Shown here one piece after another: positions 16,504 to 25,324 of a DNA stretch of 37,459 nucleotides. Each line of letters begins with the position of its first letter. The stretch's first letter is position 1. The position numbers and the translations under genes are program-made. Below the pieces are notes generated by a model, which did not search any database, had not been told where the DNA came from, and worked only from the letters and a program-made list of their open reading frames with translations. The stretch is taken from assembly GCA_937960415.1 (NCBI GenBank), contig CALGPK010000093.1:1-37459 (forward strand). Direction: 5' to 3'. This DNA comes from an uncultured Bacteroidales bacterium. GTDB taxonomy: Bacteria; Bacteroidota; Bacteroidia; Bacteroidales; GWA2-32-17.

Positions 16504-16725
16504 ATGTATTGGACATTAGAATTAGCATCTAAGTTAGAGGATGCTCCGTGGCCTGCAACCAAAGAGGAGTTGATTGATTATGCCATGAGAAGTGGTGCTC
16601 CGCTTGAAGTTATCGAAAACCTTCAGGAGCTTGAAGATGATGGCGAAATTTACGAAAGCATTGAAGACATTTGGCCCGATTATCCGTCGAAAGAAGATTT
16701 TTTATTCAATGAAGATGAATACTAA
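16504..16725 (+). CDS. small acidic DUF2795-like protein
   Basis: The product is 73 residues. It starts MYWTLELASKLEDAPWPATK, contains ELIDYAMRSGAPLEVIENLQ and ends with a strongly acidic stretch (EDDGEIYESIEDIWPDYPSK, FLFNEDEY). This matches the short DUF2795-type proteins that are widespread in Bacteroidota. The PATKEELIDYA region suggests a helical, possibly nucleic-acid- or protein-binding domain, but the function is unknown. It is a single-gene unit with its own promoter and a very strong intrinsic terminator directly after the stop, an arrangement typical of abundantly expressed small proteins. Confidence 0.88.
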   Translation: MYWTLELASKLEDAPWPATKEELIDYAMRSGAPLEVIENLQELEDDGEIYESIEDIWPDYPSKEDFLFNEDEY

Positions 16726-16757
16726 CAAAAAAACCGGCAATCGCCGGTTTTTTTGTT
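16724..16757. terminator. strong bidirectional-type intrinsic terminator
   Basis: A 15-bp perfect inverted repeat, with core ACCGGC/GCCGGT around an AATC loop, is flanked by A-run and T-run arms (AACAAAAAAA / TTTTTTTGTT). It begins at the stop codon of the DUF2795 gene. Confidence 0.92.
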
Positions 16758-16769
16758 ATCCAAATTGTT

Positions 16770-16777
16770 TACTTTTG
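16770..16777 (+). promoter_or_regulatory. -7 element for the flavoprotein/SiaB/SiaC unit
   Basis: TACTTTTG matches TANNTTTG. The nearest TTTG lies inside the terminator arm with only 14 bases of spacing, so the -33 box is unclear. The leader to the ATG at 16794 would be about 10 bases. Confidence 0.5.
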
Positions 16778-16793
16778 TAAAAAAGCATGTTTT

Positions 16794-17270
16794 ATGTATC
16801 AACGTGATAAAGCAATAAAAGAAATTGTTCGCAAAGAAGAAATGCTCGATGTAATAAAGCAGTGTAAATTTTGCCATGTAGGATTTGTAGATGGCGATAT
16901 GCCGTATGTACTGGGTTTTAATTTTGGCTACGAAGACCATAAAATTTATCTTCATTGTGCAAAAGAAGGCAAAAAGCTCGATATTTTGCGAAAAAACAAT
17001 AACGTTTGTGTCATGTTCGACACAGGTCATGAATTTTTTCATCGACACGAACATGTGGCATGTAGTTATCGGATGCGTTATAAAAGTGTTATGGTAACAG
17101 GCAAAGCATATTTTGTTGATAATTACGACGAAAAAGTTAAAGGACTACAGATATTAATGAAGCAGTATAGCGATAAACACTTCGAATTTTCAAAACCATC
17201 TGTTGATAACGTGGTTATCATCAGAATAGAAATAGAAAAAATGACGGGAAGAAAATTTGAATATTTGTAA
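16794..17270 (+). CDS. Nim-like pyridoxamine-5'-phosphate-oxidase-fold flavoprotein
   Basis: The product is a 158-residue split-barrel FMN protein. The order RKEEMLDVIKQCKFCHVGFV, DGDMPYVLGFNFGYEDHKIY, LHCAKEGKKLDIL and VCVMFDTGHEF, then YKSVMVTGKAYFVD, is that of NimA-like 5-nitroimidazole-reductase-family proteins, which bind FMN or haem. The natural substrate is generally unknown, and resistance should not be assumed. The gene is followed 26 bases later by the SiaB-like kinase gene, so the three plus-strand genes here may form one transcript. Confidence 0.88.
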   Translation: MYQRDKAIKEIVRKEEMLDVIKQCKFCHVGFVDGDMPYVLGFNFGYEDHKIYLHCAKEGKKLDILRKNNNVCVMFDTGHEFFHRHEHVACSYRMRYKSVMVTGKAYFVDNYDEKVKGLQILMKQYSDKHFEFSKPSVDNVVIIRIEIEKMTGRKFEYL

Positions 17271-17296
17271 AAAAAAAAGTATGTTTACAACCATAT

Positions 17297-17848
17297 ATGC
17301 TAAAGTTTGAACAACATCATTCGCTTCAAATAGACGATTGGTTAAACAACCATTATAAAGGTCGTCTCGTTTATGCTTACAAAGGCAGTATTAGCGCCGA
17401 AATAGTTTCTCAATGCTTAAAACAAATTGAGCAATTTCTTTCGGAAACAAATACTCTTTTGACCAGGCCAAAGACGGTTGTTCATATTTCTATCGAGCTT
17501 ATACAAAATATTTTTCATCATGCTATTCCTTATTATGGCGTAGATAGATTTGGAGCGGTTAAAATGGTATATCTGCCCAATGGTTTGCAAATGGAATTTC
17601 TCAATGTAATCACAAAAGACAAAGCCATTTTATTACACGAACGCATTCAACAGCTAAACATATTATCGAAAGATGAATTAAAAAAATTGCACTTACTTAT
17701 ATTAAGCAACAACGAATACTCAAAAAAAGGAGGTGGAGGCTTAGGTTTGGTAGATGTTGCAAAAAAAAGCAACACAAAATTAATTGCAGAATTTTATCCT
17801 TTCGAAAAAAATAATTATCTTTACCTTTTGAAAATTCATTTAGTTTAA
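17297..17848 (+). CDS. SiaB-family (DUF6272-like) protein kinase
   Basis: The product is 183 residues. The middle carries an N-box-like helix (SIELIQNIFHHA) and the C-terminal part a glycine-rich ATP lid (KKGGGGLGLVDVAKKS), as in GHKL-fold serine kinases of the RsbW/SpoIIAB type. The overall pattern matches SiaB of the Pseudomonas SiaABCD system, which phosphorylates SiaC on a threonine. The SiaC-like gene starts 20 bases downstream, which strongly supports the call. The opposing phosphatase could be the SpoIIE protein at 11143-12552. No transmembrane segment is present, so it is cytoplasmic. Confidence 0.85.
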   Translation: MLKFEQHHSLQIDDWLNNHYKGRLVYAYKGSISAEIVSQCLKQIEQFLSETNTLLTRPKTVVHISIELIQNIFHHAIPYYGVDRFGAVKMVYLPNGLQMEFLNVITKDKAILLHERIQQLNILSKDELKKLHLLILSNNEYSKKGGGGLGLVDVAKKSNTKLIAEFYPFEKNNYLYLLKIHLV

Positions 17849-17868
17849 AATAAAAAATTAAGAATATT

Positions 17869-18249
17869 ATGGATCCAATAGTAATTGAAGGCACACCAAA
17901 AACTCCATCGGTAAATTTCAATGCAACTACCGGGGTATTGGAAATAAAAGGACGGTCTATACCTGAAAACTCTATTGAATTTTATAAACCTCTTATAGAA
18001 TGGATTGAAAAGTACGGCGTATCGCCACAACCTAAAACAGTAGTTAATATTCAGCTCGAATATTTCAACACCAGTTCATCGAAGTGTATTCTCGATGTGT
18101 TTAAACGTTTGGAAGCAATTGTAAATAGCGGACACGATGTGTTGATTAATTGGCATTACGAAGAAGACGACGAAGACATGCTCGAAGCTGGTGAAGACTA
18201 TCAGAGCATCATCAAAGTGCCTTTCAAGATGATTGAGGTCGAGGCTTAA
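17869..18249 (+). CDS. SiaC-family (DUF1987) regulatory phosphoprotein
   Basis: The product is 126 residues. It begins with IEGTPKTPSVNFNATTGVLE and IKGRSIPENSIEFYKPLIEW, typical of DUF1987, then VVNIQLEYFNTSSSKCILDV and an acidic EEDDEDMLEAGEDYQ loop. Thr68 in FNTSS aligns by position with the phosphorylated Thr68 of Pseudomonas SiaC. Unphosphorylated SiaC activates the diguanylate cyclase SiaD in Pseudomonas. No GGDEF gene lies here, so the downstream target in this organism is unknown. It is cotranscribed with the SiaB-like kinase and ended by a terminator at 18278-18309. Confidence 0.9.
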   Translation: MDPIVIEGTPKTPSVNFNATTGVLEIKGRSIPENSIEFYKPLIEWIEKYGVSPQPKTVVNIQLEYFNTSSSKCILDVFKRLEAIVNSGHDVLINWHYEEDDEDMLEAGEDYQSIIKVPFKMIEVEA

Positions 18250-18277
18250 TTTGTTCGAATAATATAAACATTTAACG

Positions 18278-18309
18278 GGCGTTGATTACAAAAAAACAAC
18301 GCCTTTTTT
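18278..18309 (+). terminator. intrinsic terminator after the SiaC-like gene
   Basis: GGCGTTG pairs with CAACGCC around a 12-base A-rich loop and is followed by TTTTTT. The convergent sufD stop is just beyond it. Confidence 0.8.
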
Positions 18310-18313
18310 ATTT

Positions 18314-19684
18314 TTATGAACACGATATAGAACAACGATTACAACGCGATAACTCACCACGCAAACGCTTATCAACCAAACCTTCTATTTCTGCTTTTAA
18401 GGGTTCTATTTCTATTTCTTTGGTAATATCGCTAGCAAAAGCAAACATAAGCAATTGGCACGATTCTTTGTGCGAAATACCTCTCGAACGCAGATAAAAC
18501 ATGGCATCGTCGTTGAGTTTACCGGTAGCCGAACCATGACTGCATTTTACATCATCGGCATATATTTCGAGTTGTGGTTTAGAACGAACTCTGGCATTTT
18601 GACTAATAATTAAATTTTTATTTGACTGATATGCATTAGTTTTTTGAGCATTTTTATCGACATAAATATTACCCGAAAAGATGCCGGTAGCTTCGTCATC
18701 TAAAATTCCTTTAAAAAACTGATTGCTTTCAGCATTCGGTACATTATGGTTTACATGTGTAAAATAGTCAACATGTTGATTTTTGTCGGCGAGCCAAAGT
18801 CCATACATAGAGTTTTTAGAATATTCGCCATTCATGTGAACATATATATTGTTTCGTACAGTTCCGCCATGAAGTGTAACATACACACTTTTAAATACAC
18901 TGTGAGCAGACTGATAAATATGATTATTGGTAATTTGTATAGAATGATTATGGGCATTTTGAATACGATAAAAATCAACTTTTGCAAAGTCTTTCAGGTA
19001 GATATCCATGGTGCCATTCATAAGAAAAGGACTGGCATTAAGGCTATGATCACAAAATAATATTTGGACTACATTCGAACTTTCGGATACTATTAAATGA
19101 CGAGGGTATATTTGAACAGCCTCTTCGGCTACTACCAGATTGATGACCTGAATAGGTTTATCGAGTTTGGCATGTTGAGGGATATAAACCAATAGCCCAT
19201 CTTGCATCAATGCCATATTTATATAATCGAGTGAACTAGCTAACGACGAAAAATATGTTTTTAAATGCTGTTGAACAATAGCAGGATGTTGTTTGATGGC
19301 TTCGCGAAGACTTCCAAAAATAATGCCTTCTGGTGTTTGTTTCAATAATTCTTGATTTGGTGAAGCATAATACCATCCATTTACAAGAATAATTAAATGA
19401 GTGTCTAACGAGGGGACGTCGCAATTAAATACTTCTTCAATATTAATTTTTTCGCATAGAGCATGAGATAAATATGTAAACTTGCCCGAAAAATGTTGTT
19501 CGAGCGATGTATATTTATATGCTTCGTTTTTTCTGGTTGGAAATCCTGCTTCAAGAAACAACTGAAAAGCTTGCTTGCGTTGTTGTCTGAGCCATTCGGG
19601 TTCGTTTATAAGGTCGTCGAACTGTTGTTCGAAAACAGATTTTATATTGTCGATGGCAAGTTGCTGAAAAACAGTTGTGGTCAT
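18314..19684 (-). CDS. sufD: Fe-S assembly scaffold protein SufD
   Basis: The product has 456 residues. The N-terminal part (RQQRKQAFQLFLEAGFPTRK, NEAYKYTSL) and the beta-helix core lead to the conserved C-terminal block: ARVRSKPQLEIYADDVKCSH, GSATGKLNDDAMFYLRSRGI and LLMFAFASDI. SufD pairs with SufB and SufC in the SufBC2D complex, which builds Fe-S clusters in the cytoplasm. It is the last gene of the sufBCD unit, with the sufC stop 3 bases before its start. The tail ends in CNRCSISCS, a small cysteine cluster of unknown meaning. No sufS or sufE follows; the unit ends against the convergent terminator. Confidence 0.95.
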   Translation of the reverse strand: MTTTVFQQLAIDNIKSVFEQQFDDLINEPEWLRQQRKQAFQLFLEAGFPTRKNEAYKYTSLEQHFSGKFTYLSHALCEKINIEEVFNCDVPSLDTHLIILVNGWYYASPNQELLKQTPEGIIFGSLREAIKQHPAIVQQHLKTYFSSLASSLDYINMALMQDGLLVYIPQHAKLDKPIQVINLVVAEEAVQIYPRHLIVSESSNVVQILFCDHSLNASPFLMNGTMDIYLKDFAKVDFYRIQNAHNHSIQITNNHIYQSAHSVFKSVYVTLHGGTVRNNIYVHMNGEYSKNSMYGLWLADKNQHVDYFTHVNHNVPNAESNQFFKGILDDEATGIFSGNIYVDKNAQKTNAYQSNKNLIISQNARVRSKPQLEIYADDVKCSHGSATGKLNDDAMFYLRSRGISHKESCQLLMFAFASDITKEIEIEPLKAEIEGLVDKRLRGELSRCNRCSISCS

Positions 19685-19687
19685 ATT

Positions 19688-20443
19688 TTAGAGATTTTGA
19701 AATTCTTTTTTTATCCAGTCGTATCCTTTTTCTTCTAATTCGAGTGCGAGCTCTTTTCCGGCAGTTTTTACTATTTTGCCATCATAGAGCACATGCACCA
19801 CATCGGGAACAATATAGTCGAGTAGTCGCTGGTAATGGGTTATTACCAAATAGGCATTATCGGGACGCTTAAGTTTGTTTACTCCATTGGCTACGATGCG
19901 AAGTGCATCAATATCTAATCCGCTATCTGTTTCGTCAAGTATGGCGAGTTTGGGTTCGAGCATAGCCATCTGAAAAATTTCATTTTTCTTTTTTTCTCCT
20001 CCCGAAAAACCTTCATTTACCGAGCGATTAGTAAGTTGTGTGTCTATTTCGACCAGTTCTTTTTTTTCACGCATATATTTTAAAAAGTCCGATGCACTTA
20101 ACTGGGGCAAGTTGCGATATTTACGAATTTCGTTAACCGCTGTTCGCATAAAAGTAACCATGCTTACTCCCGGAATTTCTACTGGATATTGAAATCCTAA
20201 AAAGATACCCATACGTGCTCTCTCTTCGGGAGCCAATTCAAGCAAGTTTTGTCCCATAAATAAAACTTCGCCATTTGTAACTTCGACGTAATCGCGTCCT
20301 GCAAGCACAGATGCCAGTGTACTTTTGCCGGAACCATTGGGACCCATAATGGCATGAACTTCGCCGGCTTTTATTTCGAGGTTTATTCCTTTTAAAATGG
20401 GCTTACCATTTATTTGAGCTTTAAGATTTTTGATAGTTAACAT
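19688..20443 (-). CDS. sufC: Fe-S assembly ATPase SufC
   Basis: The product is a 251-residue ABC-type ATPase of the Suf machine. Walker A is GPNGSGKST at 34-42, the Q-loop is GFQYP, the signature is SGGEKKKNE from residue 147 and Walker B is LAILDE with Asp170/Glu171. DSGLD and the H-loop VITHYQRLL follow. It drives conformational change in the SufB-SufD pair. It sits between sufB (12-base gap) and sufD (3-base gap) in the usual B-C-D order. Length and motifs are normal. Confidence 0.97.
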   Translation of the reverse strand: MLTIKNLKAQINGKPILKGINLEIKAGEVHAIMGPNGSGKSTLASVLAGRDYVEVTNGEVLFMGQNLLELAPEERARMGIFLGFQYPVEIPGVSMVTFMRTAVNEIRKYRNLPQLSASDFLKYMREKKELVEIDTQLTNRSVNEGFSGGEKKKNEIFQMAMLEPKLAILDETDSGLDIDALRIVANGVNKLKRPDNAYLVITHYQRLLDYIVPDVVHVLYDGKIVKTAGKELALELEEKGYDWIKKEFQNL

Positions 20444-20455
20444 AATCTATGTTTT

Positions 20456-21898
20456 TTATCCTACACTTTTTTCTAATGTTATTTGTAATAATTTTTGTGC
20501 TTCAACGGCAAATTCCATTGGTAGTTGATTTAGAACTTCACGGGCATAACCATTAACAATAAGCCCAACAGCATCTTCGGTACTAATGCCGCGCTGGTTA
20601 CAATAAAAAATCTGGTCTTCGCCTATGCGAGATGTTGTGGCTTCGTGTTCGGCAATGGCAGTAGGGTTGTCAATTTCGATATAGGGGAAGGTATGTGCTC
20701 CGCAACGATCGCTAAGCAACATCGAATCGCACTGAGTAAAATTGCGAGCGTTTTCGGCATTTTTCATAATTTTAACCAGCCCACGATAGCTGTTTTGACT
20801 GTTTCCAGCCGAAATTCCTTTAGAAACTATACGACTACGAGTATTTTTCCCAATATGAATCATTTTTGTGCCTGTATCGGCTTGCTGATAGTTGTTGGTT
20901 ACAGCTACTGAATAAAACTCACCAACCGAATGGTCTCCTTTTAATATACAACTTGGATATTTCCATGTAATAGCCGAACCGGTTTCGACTTGTGTCCACG
21001 ATATTTTTGAGTTTTCTTCTTTGCAAATGCCTCGTTTAGTAACAAAATTGTAAATGCCACCTTTACCGTTTTTATCGCCCGGATACCAATTTTGTACCGT
21101 AGAGTATTTGATTTCGGCATTACGTAAAGCAATGAGTTCAACTACTGCAGCATGTAATTGATTTTCGTCGCGAATGGGAGCTGTACATCCCTCTAAATAG
21201 CTTACGTACGAATCTTCATCGGCAATAATTAAGGTTCGTTCAAATTGCCCTGTGTTTCGTGCATTGATGCGGAAATATGTTGATAGTTCCATTGGACAAC
21301 GCACGCCTTTTGGAATGTAAACAAATGAACCATCGCTAAATACTGCTGAATTTAATGCAGCAAAAAAATTGTCCGTATAAGGAACTACCGAACCTAAATA
21401 TTTCTTTATCAAGTCGGGATGCTCTCGTATGGCTTCACTCATCGAACAAAAGATGATGCCCAAATTGGCAAGCGTTTCTTTAAAAGTTGTTTTAATAGAA
21501 ACACTATCCATTACAGCGTCAACAGCTACACCACTAAGTTGTTTCTGTTCTTCGAGCGGAATACCCAATTTGTCGAAAGTTTTTTTGAGTTCGGGATCTA
21601 TCTCGTCTAAAGAATTATGAGCCACTACCGTTTTAGGAGCCGCATAATAAATAATGTCCTGGTAATCGATAGGTGGTATTTTTAAATGTGCCCACAACGG
21701 CATTTCCATTTGTTTCCAGTAGTTATAGGCTTTCAACCTCCACTCGAGCATAAATTCGGGCTCTTGTTTAATCGCCGATAAACGACGTATAATATCTTCA
21801 TTAAGCCCTTTAGGGAAGGTTTCGGTATCGACGTTCGTTGTAAAACCGTATTTATAGTCAGATTGCGTTAAGTTTTGTATAATTTCGTCATTATTCAT
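20456..21898 (-). CDS. sufB: Fe-S assembly scaffold protein SufB
   Basis: The product has 480 residues. Diagnostic blocks are [99 protein letters not shown] and the C-terminal [15 protein letters not shown]. SufB carries the nascent cluster. The start at 21898 (ATG) is preferred to the TTG at 21913, because the -7 promoter element occupies 21911-21918 and would overlap that TTG. It is the first gene of sufBCD. Confidence 0.96.
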   Translation of the reverse strand: MNNDEIIQNLTQSDYKYGFTTNVDTETFPKGLNEDIIRRLSAIKQEPEFMLEWRLKAYNYWKQMEMPLWAHLKIPPIDYQDIIYYAAPKTVVAHNSLDEIDPELKKTFDKLGIPLEEQKQLSGVAVDAVMDSVSIKTTFKETLANLGIIFCSMSEAIREHPDLIKKYLGSVVPYTDNFFAALNSAVFSDGSFVYIPKGVRCPMELSTYFRINARNTGQFERTLIIADEDSYVSYLEGCTAPIRDENQLHAAVVELIALRNAEIKYSTVQNWYPGDKNGKGGIYNFVTKRGICKEENSKISWTQVETGSAITWKYPSCILKGDHSVGEFYSVAVTNNYQQADTGTKMIHIGKNTRSRIVSKGISAGNSQNSYRGLVKIMKNAENARNFTQCDSMLLSDRCGAHTFPYIEIDNPTAIAEHEATTSRIGEDQIFYCNQRGISTEDAVGLIVNGYAREVLNQLPMEFAVEAQKLLQITLEKSVG

Positions 21899-21910
21899 CG
21901 TTTTTTGATG

Positions 21911-21918
21911 CAAATTTA
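21911..21918 (-). promoter_or_regulatory. -7 element of sufBCD
   Basis: The minus strand reads TAAATTTG (consensus TANNTTTG). With the ATG at 21898 the leader is about 7 bases. The element rules out the upstream TTG start. A -33 box is not clear. Confidence 0.55.
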
Positions 21919-22030
21919 ATTAGAATATTTCTAAATAAAAACCGTTTTTAATGATAAAATAGTCGTGTAATGTTTAATTTTCTTAAAAATGAATACTTTT
22001 ATATCTATTTTTTTAAAAGAGATAAAAATT

Positions 22031-23473
22031 ATGAAACAAATGATTGCATTATTGATATCATCGCTTTGTTTAATGAATACTACATACAACCAAAAAGCAG
22101 CTAACAATATTTCTATCGATACACTAATGTTTTTTGCAGAAAAGCTCAGTAGCATCGAAATGGAAGGACGTTTACCCGGAACAGATGGTTATGACCGCGC
22201 AGTACGTTTTTGTTCTGACCTATTTCATCGTTATCAATTAAGTGCATTTACACAAATTCCGGACTTTTTGCAGTTTGTCCCCATTGAACATAACCGTATA
22301 ATAGGTCCATGCGATTTTTATTTGGTTCACCCTCAAAACGGCAAGTTAACTTTTGTTCATGGAGTTGATTATACTTTAAGAGGGTTTACCGGTGGTGGAA
22401 AACATGAGCTGGAACTGGCTTTTGTAGGTTACGGTATCGACACTATAAGTTACAACGACTATGAAAACATCGATGTTCGAAACAAAGCTGTAATAATGTT
22501 TAAAGGCAAACCCAACATTAAAGGGCTTAATTTGCCAAATTACAGCCTTTCGAGGCGTGCAGATATTGCTATACAGCATGGAGCTAAAGCCCTATTGTTA
22601 ATTCCCGAATTATCGGAAAAGAAAAATCGTCCGCTTGGTAGCGTAATGTGTGCACGTGGTAAAGACTATGGCGATTTTACTATGCTCGAAATAGGAGAGC
22701 AAATAGTAAACAATTTATTTGCTTCAACCGGAAAAACGATAGAAAGCATTGAAAAACAAATTCATGAAACAGCTAAACCTATGTCTATGATTTTGCCTTT
22801 AAAAGCTCACATTCACATAGGTCATCAATATTTTCCCAAAGTAATGGCACCAAATGTTGTTGCATATAAGCAAGGGAGCGACGAAACATTGAAAAACGAG
22901 TTTGTAATTGTTATGGCACATCTTGATCATATTGGTAAACACTGCGATGTGGTATACTTCGGTGCTAACGACAATGCTTCTGGTTGTGCTGCTGTGTTGG
23001 AGCTGGCACGTATTTTTGCTCAAACACCAACCAAACGAAGCATTCTCTTTGCTTTACTCACGTCGGAGGAACAGGGTTTGCTTGGATCGAGGTATCTAGC
23101 TCAAAATTTGCCCGTAAAGCCCGAACAAGTGGTGGCTGTGTTAAACTTCGATTGTATTGCTGTTGGCGATAGCATCCAACTTGGCAATGGCAAATCAAAC
23201 CCACAATTATTTGAATTGGCAAAAAATCTCGACCACAGCACTTTGGTTGTAGGTAGTACATGGAAAGGCGGAGGTGCCGATTTAAGTCCGTTTTATGATT
23301 TAAAAATACCCGGATTGTATTTTGTTTCGAAATACAGTTACACCCATTTGCATTTACCATCTGATAAAACGAGTACCTTCAACAAAAATATTTTTAAAAA
23401 TATAGTCGAATTAGGTTATTCTGTTATAGAAGCCGTAGCCAATAATCAATATCAGCGTGAGAATGTTCAGTAG
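22031..23473 (+). CDS. secreted M28-family zinc metallopeptidase
   Basis: This 480-residue exported peptidase starts with a signal peptide (MKQMIALLISSLCLMNTTYN); the in-frame ATG at 21989 would place 14 extra residues in front of it. FFAEKLSSIEMEGRLPGTDG is the usual N-terminal motif, and a PA-like insert lies around residues 90-220 (VGYGIDTISYNDYENIDVRN, AIQHGAKALLLI). The zinc ligands are in MAHLDHIG, GANDNASGCAAVLELARIF, TSEEQGLLGSRYLA, NFDCIAVGD and THLHLPSD, so it should be active as an aminopeptidase-like enzyme in the periplasm or outside. It is divergent from sufB and upstream of porV, which has its own -7 element. Confidence 0.9.
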   Translation: MKQMIALLISSLCLMNTTYNQKAANNISIDTLMFFAEKLSSIEMEGRLPGTDGYDRAVRFCSDLFHRYQLSAFTQIPDFLQFVPIEHNRIIGPCDFYLVHPQNGKLTFVHGVDYTLRGFTGGGKHELELAFVGYGIDTISYNDYENIDVRNKAVIMFKGKPNIKGLNLPNYSLSRRADIAIQHGAKALLLIPELSEKKNRPLGSVMCARGKDYGDFTMLEIGEQIVNNLFASTGKTIESIEKQIHETAKPMSMILPLKAHIHIGHQYFPKVMAPNVVAYKQGSDETLKNEFVIVMAHLDHIGKHCDVVYFGANDNASGCAAVLELARIFAQTPTKRSILFALLTSEEQGLLGSRYLAQNLPVKPEQVVAVLNFDCIAVGDSIQLGNGKSNPQLFELAKNLDHSTLVVGSTWKGGGADLSPFYDLKIPGLYFVSKYSYTHLHLPSDKTSTFNKNIFKNIVELGYSVIEAVANNQYQRENVQ

Positions 23474-23548
23474 TCAGTAAAAAGTAAAATAAAGTTAAGC
23501 ACAATAATTTTGATTTTTCAACGTTATGATATATCTAATCAAAAAACG

Positions 23549-23556
23549 TAATTTTG
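23549..23556 (+). promoter_or_regulatory. -7 element of porV
   Basis: TAATTTTG matches TANNTTTG. The leader to the ATG at 23574 is about 12 bases. No TTTG lies at the expected distance upstream. Confidence 0.45.
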
Positions 23557-23573
23557 CATAAAAAAATTAAGAC

Positions 23574-24839
23574 ATGAGCACTTATTTTTGTTTATTTACA
23601 GTTGCTTTAATGCTTCTGTCGTTTAGTTCGTACACTCAAATATCCAATCAGCAGTTAAATGGTCGCGATGGCGAAGCCAATGTAATTACCACTGCCGTAC
23701 CTTTTTTAACCATAGCTCCCGATTCTCGTTCAGGAGCGATGGGCGATGCCGGGGTTAGTACTTCTCCCGATATCAATTCGCAGCATCACAATCCGGCCAA
23801 ATATGCTTTTATGAAAAACGATTTTGGGGTATCTATTTCATATACACCATGGCTACGTCAGCTGGTGAACGACATAAATTTAGCGTATTTAGCTGCGTAT
23901 AAAAAAATAGGTGGTGGACAAACATTAAGCGGTTCGTTGCGTTATTTCTCTCTCGGCGATATTACATTTACCAATATGAATGGTGAGGTTACGGGTCAGC
24001 ATCGACCCAACGAGTTTGCCATTGACTTTGGTTACAATCGCATGCTCAGCAAATATTTCAGTGGTTCGGTAGTACTACGTTATGTAAATTCCAATCTTAC
24101 CGGAGGATATTCGGGTACAGGTGTACAAACCAAGGTAGGTCAGGCGTTTTCGTCCGATGTATCGGCATTTTTTACTCGTCCGCTCGAAATAAACAAGAAA
24201 AACGCCGAAGTGAATGCAGGTATCAATATATCGAACGTTGGTTCGAAAATGTCTTACACTGATAATGCACAAAAAGACTTTTTACCAGCTATGCTCCGCC
24301 TGGGTTCATCGTTCAAAATGGATTTAGACGAATACAATAGCCTGTTGGGAGTTGTAGAACTAAGCAAATTGCTGGTACCTACGCCTCCCATTTACTATGC
24401 TGTGGGAGACACTATGCCCGATGGCACTATTGTTAATGTACCTCAAAAATGGGTGCGTTACGGCAAAGATCCACAGGTTTCGGTGCCAGCAGGCTTGTTT
24501 CAGTCGTTTTGGGATGCACCAGGTGTACAACTCGACCCTACGAATCCCAACGACAGAAGTGTATTTAAAGAAGAATGGCGCGAAATAAACTGGTCTATCG
24601 GAATTGAATATTGGTATGCCAAACAATTTGCTTTGCGTGGTGGTTATTTTCACGAAGATGCCACCAAAGGCAATCGTAAGTTTTTTACCGTAGGATTGGG
24701 ATTACGATTAAAAGTATTTGCACTCGATTTTTCTTACTTAATACCTACATCGCAGCGACATCCATTGGGCAATACGCTTCGGTTTACCATCATGTTCGAT
24801 TTTGAGCCTGCCAAAAAAGAAAACAAAACCGAGAAATAA
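23574..24839 (+). CDS. porV: type IX secretion outer-membrane protein PorV (LptO)
   Basis: The product is a 421-residue outer-membrane barrel of the FadL-like PorV/PorQ type. After a signal peptide (MSTYFCLFTVALMLLSFSSY) comes the diagnostic block VITTAVPFLTIAPDSRSGAM, GDAGVSTSPDINSQHHNPAK and YAFMKNDFGVSISYTPWLRQ. Repeated beta strands follow, and the end is LDFSYLIPTSQRHPLGNTLR, FTIMFDF. PorV shuttles cargo proteins with a C-terminal sorting domain from the Sov pore to the PorU attachment complex. In many genomes porU precedes porV; here an M28 peptidase gene does, and porU is not in the window. The ispF start follows 2 bases after the stop. Confidence 0.93.
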   Translation: MSTYFCLFTVALMLLSFSSYTQISNQQLNGRDGEANVITTAVPFLTIAPDSRSGAMGDAGVSTSPDINSQHHNPAKYAFMKNDFGVSISYTPWLRQLVNDINLAYLAAYKKIGGGQTLSGSLRYFSLGDITFTNMNGEVTGQHRPNEFAIDFGYNRMLSKYFSGSVVLRYVNSNLTGGYSGTGVQTKVGQAFSSDVSAFFTRPLEINKKNAEVNAGINISNVGSKMSYTDNAQKDFLPAMLRLGSSFKMDLDEYNSLLGVVELSKLLVPTPPIYYAVGDTMPDGTIVNVPQKWVRYGKDPQVSVPAGLFQSFWDAPGVQLDPTNPNDRSVFKEEWREINWSIGIEYWYAKQFALRGGYFHEDATKGNRKFFTVGLGLRLKVFALDFSYLIPTSQRHPLGNTLRFTIMFDFEPAKKENKTEK

Positions 24840-24841
24840 CG

Positions 24842-25324
24842 ATGTCCTTTCGCATCGGAATTGGTTATGATGTGCATGCCCTTATACCGGGCAACGAGAT
24901 TGTATTGGGTGGAGTAAAAATCCCTCATACATTAACTACAAAAGCTCATTCCGATGGCGATGTATTGTTACATGCCTTATGCGATGCTTTGCTTGGAGCA
25001 GCAGCATTGGGCGATATTGGCAAACATTTTCCGGATACCGATCCATCGTTTAAAGGAATTAGCAGCTTGATTTTGCTCGAAAAAACTCATACTTTGTTAA
25101 AGCAAGCTGGATATAAGGTGGCAAATGTAGATATAACCTTGATAGCAGAAAAACCTAAGATTTCGCCATATTCAACAGAGATCGTCCAAAACATTGCACA
25201 AACATTGCATATAAACACATCGCAGATTTCGGTAAAAGCCACAACCAACGAAAAAATTGGATTTATAGGTCGTAACGAAGGAATAGCTGCTATTGCAGTG
25301 GCCTTAGTACAGTCTATTGCTTAG
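24842..25324 (+). CDS. ispF: 2-C-methyl-D-erythritol 2,4-cyclodiphosphate synthase
   Basis: The product is a 160-residue trimeric enzyme of the MEP pathway that forms the cyclic diphosphate with release of CMP. Family motifs are GYDVHAL (zinc ligands Asp10 and His12), LGGVKIPHTLTTKAHSDGDV, LLHALCDALLGAAALGDIGK, HFPDTDP and VKATTNEKIGFIGRNEGIAA. It is probably cotranscribed with porV (2-base gap). Its last 21 bases overlap the convergent gene at 25304-25774. Confidence 0.97.
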   Translation: MSFRIGIGYDVHALIPGNEIVLGGVKIPHTLTTKAHSDGDVLLHALCDALLGAAALGDIGKHFPDTDPSFKGISSLILLEKTHTLLKQAGYKVANVDITLIAEKPKISPYSTEIVQNIAQTLHINTSQISVKATTNEKIGFIGRNEGIAAIAVALVQSIA

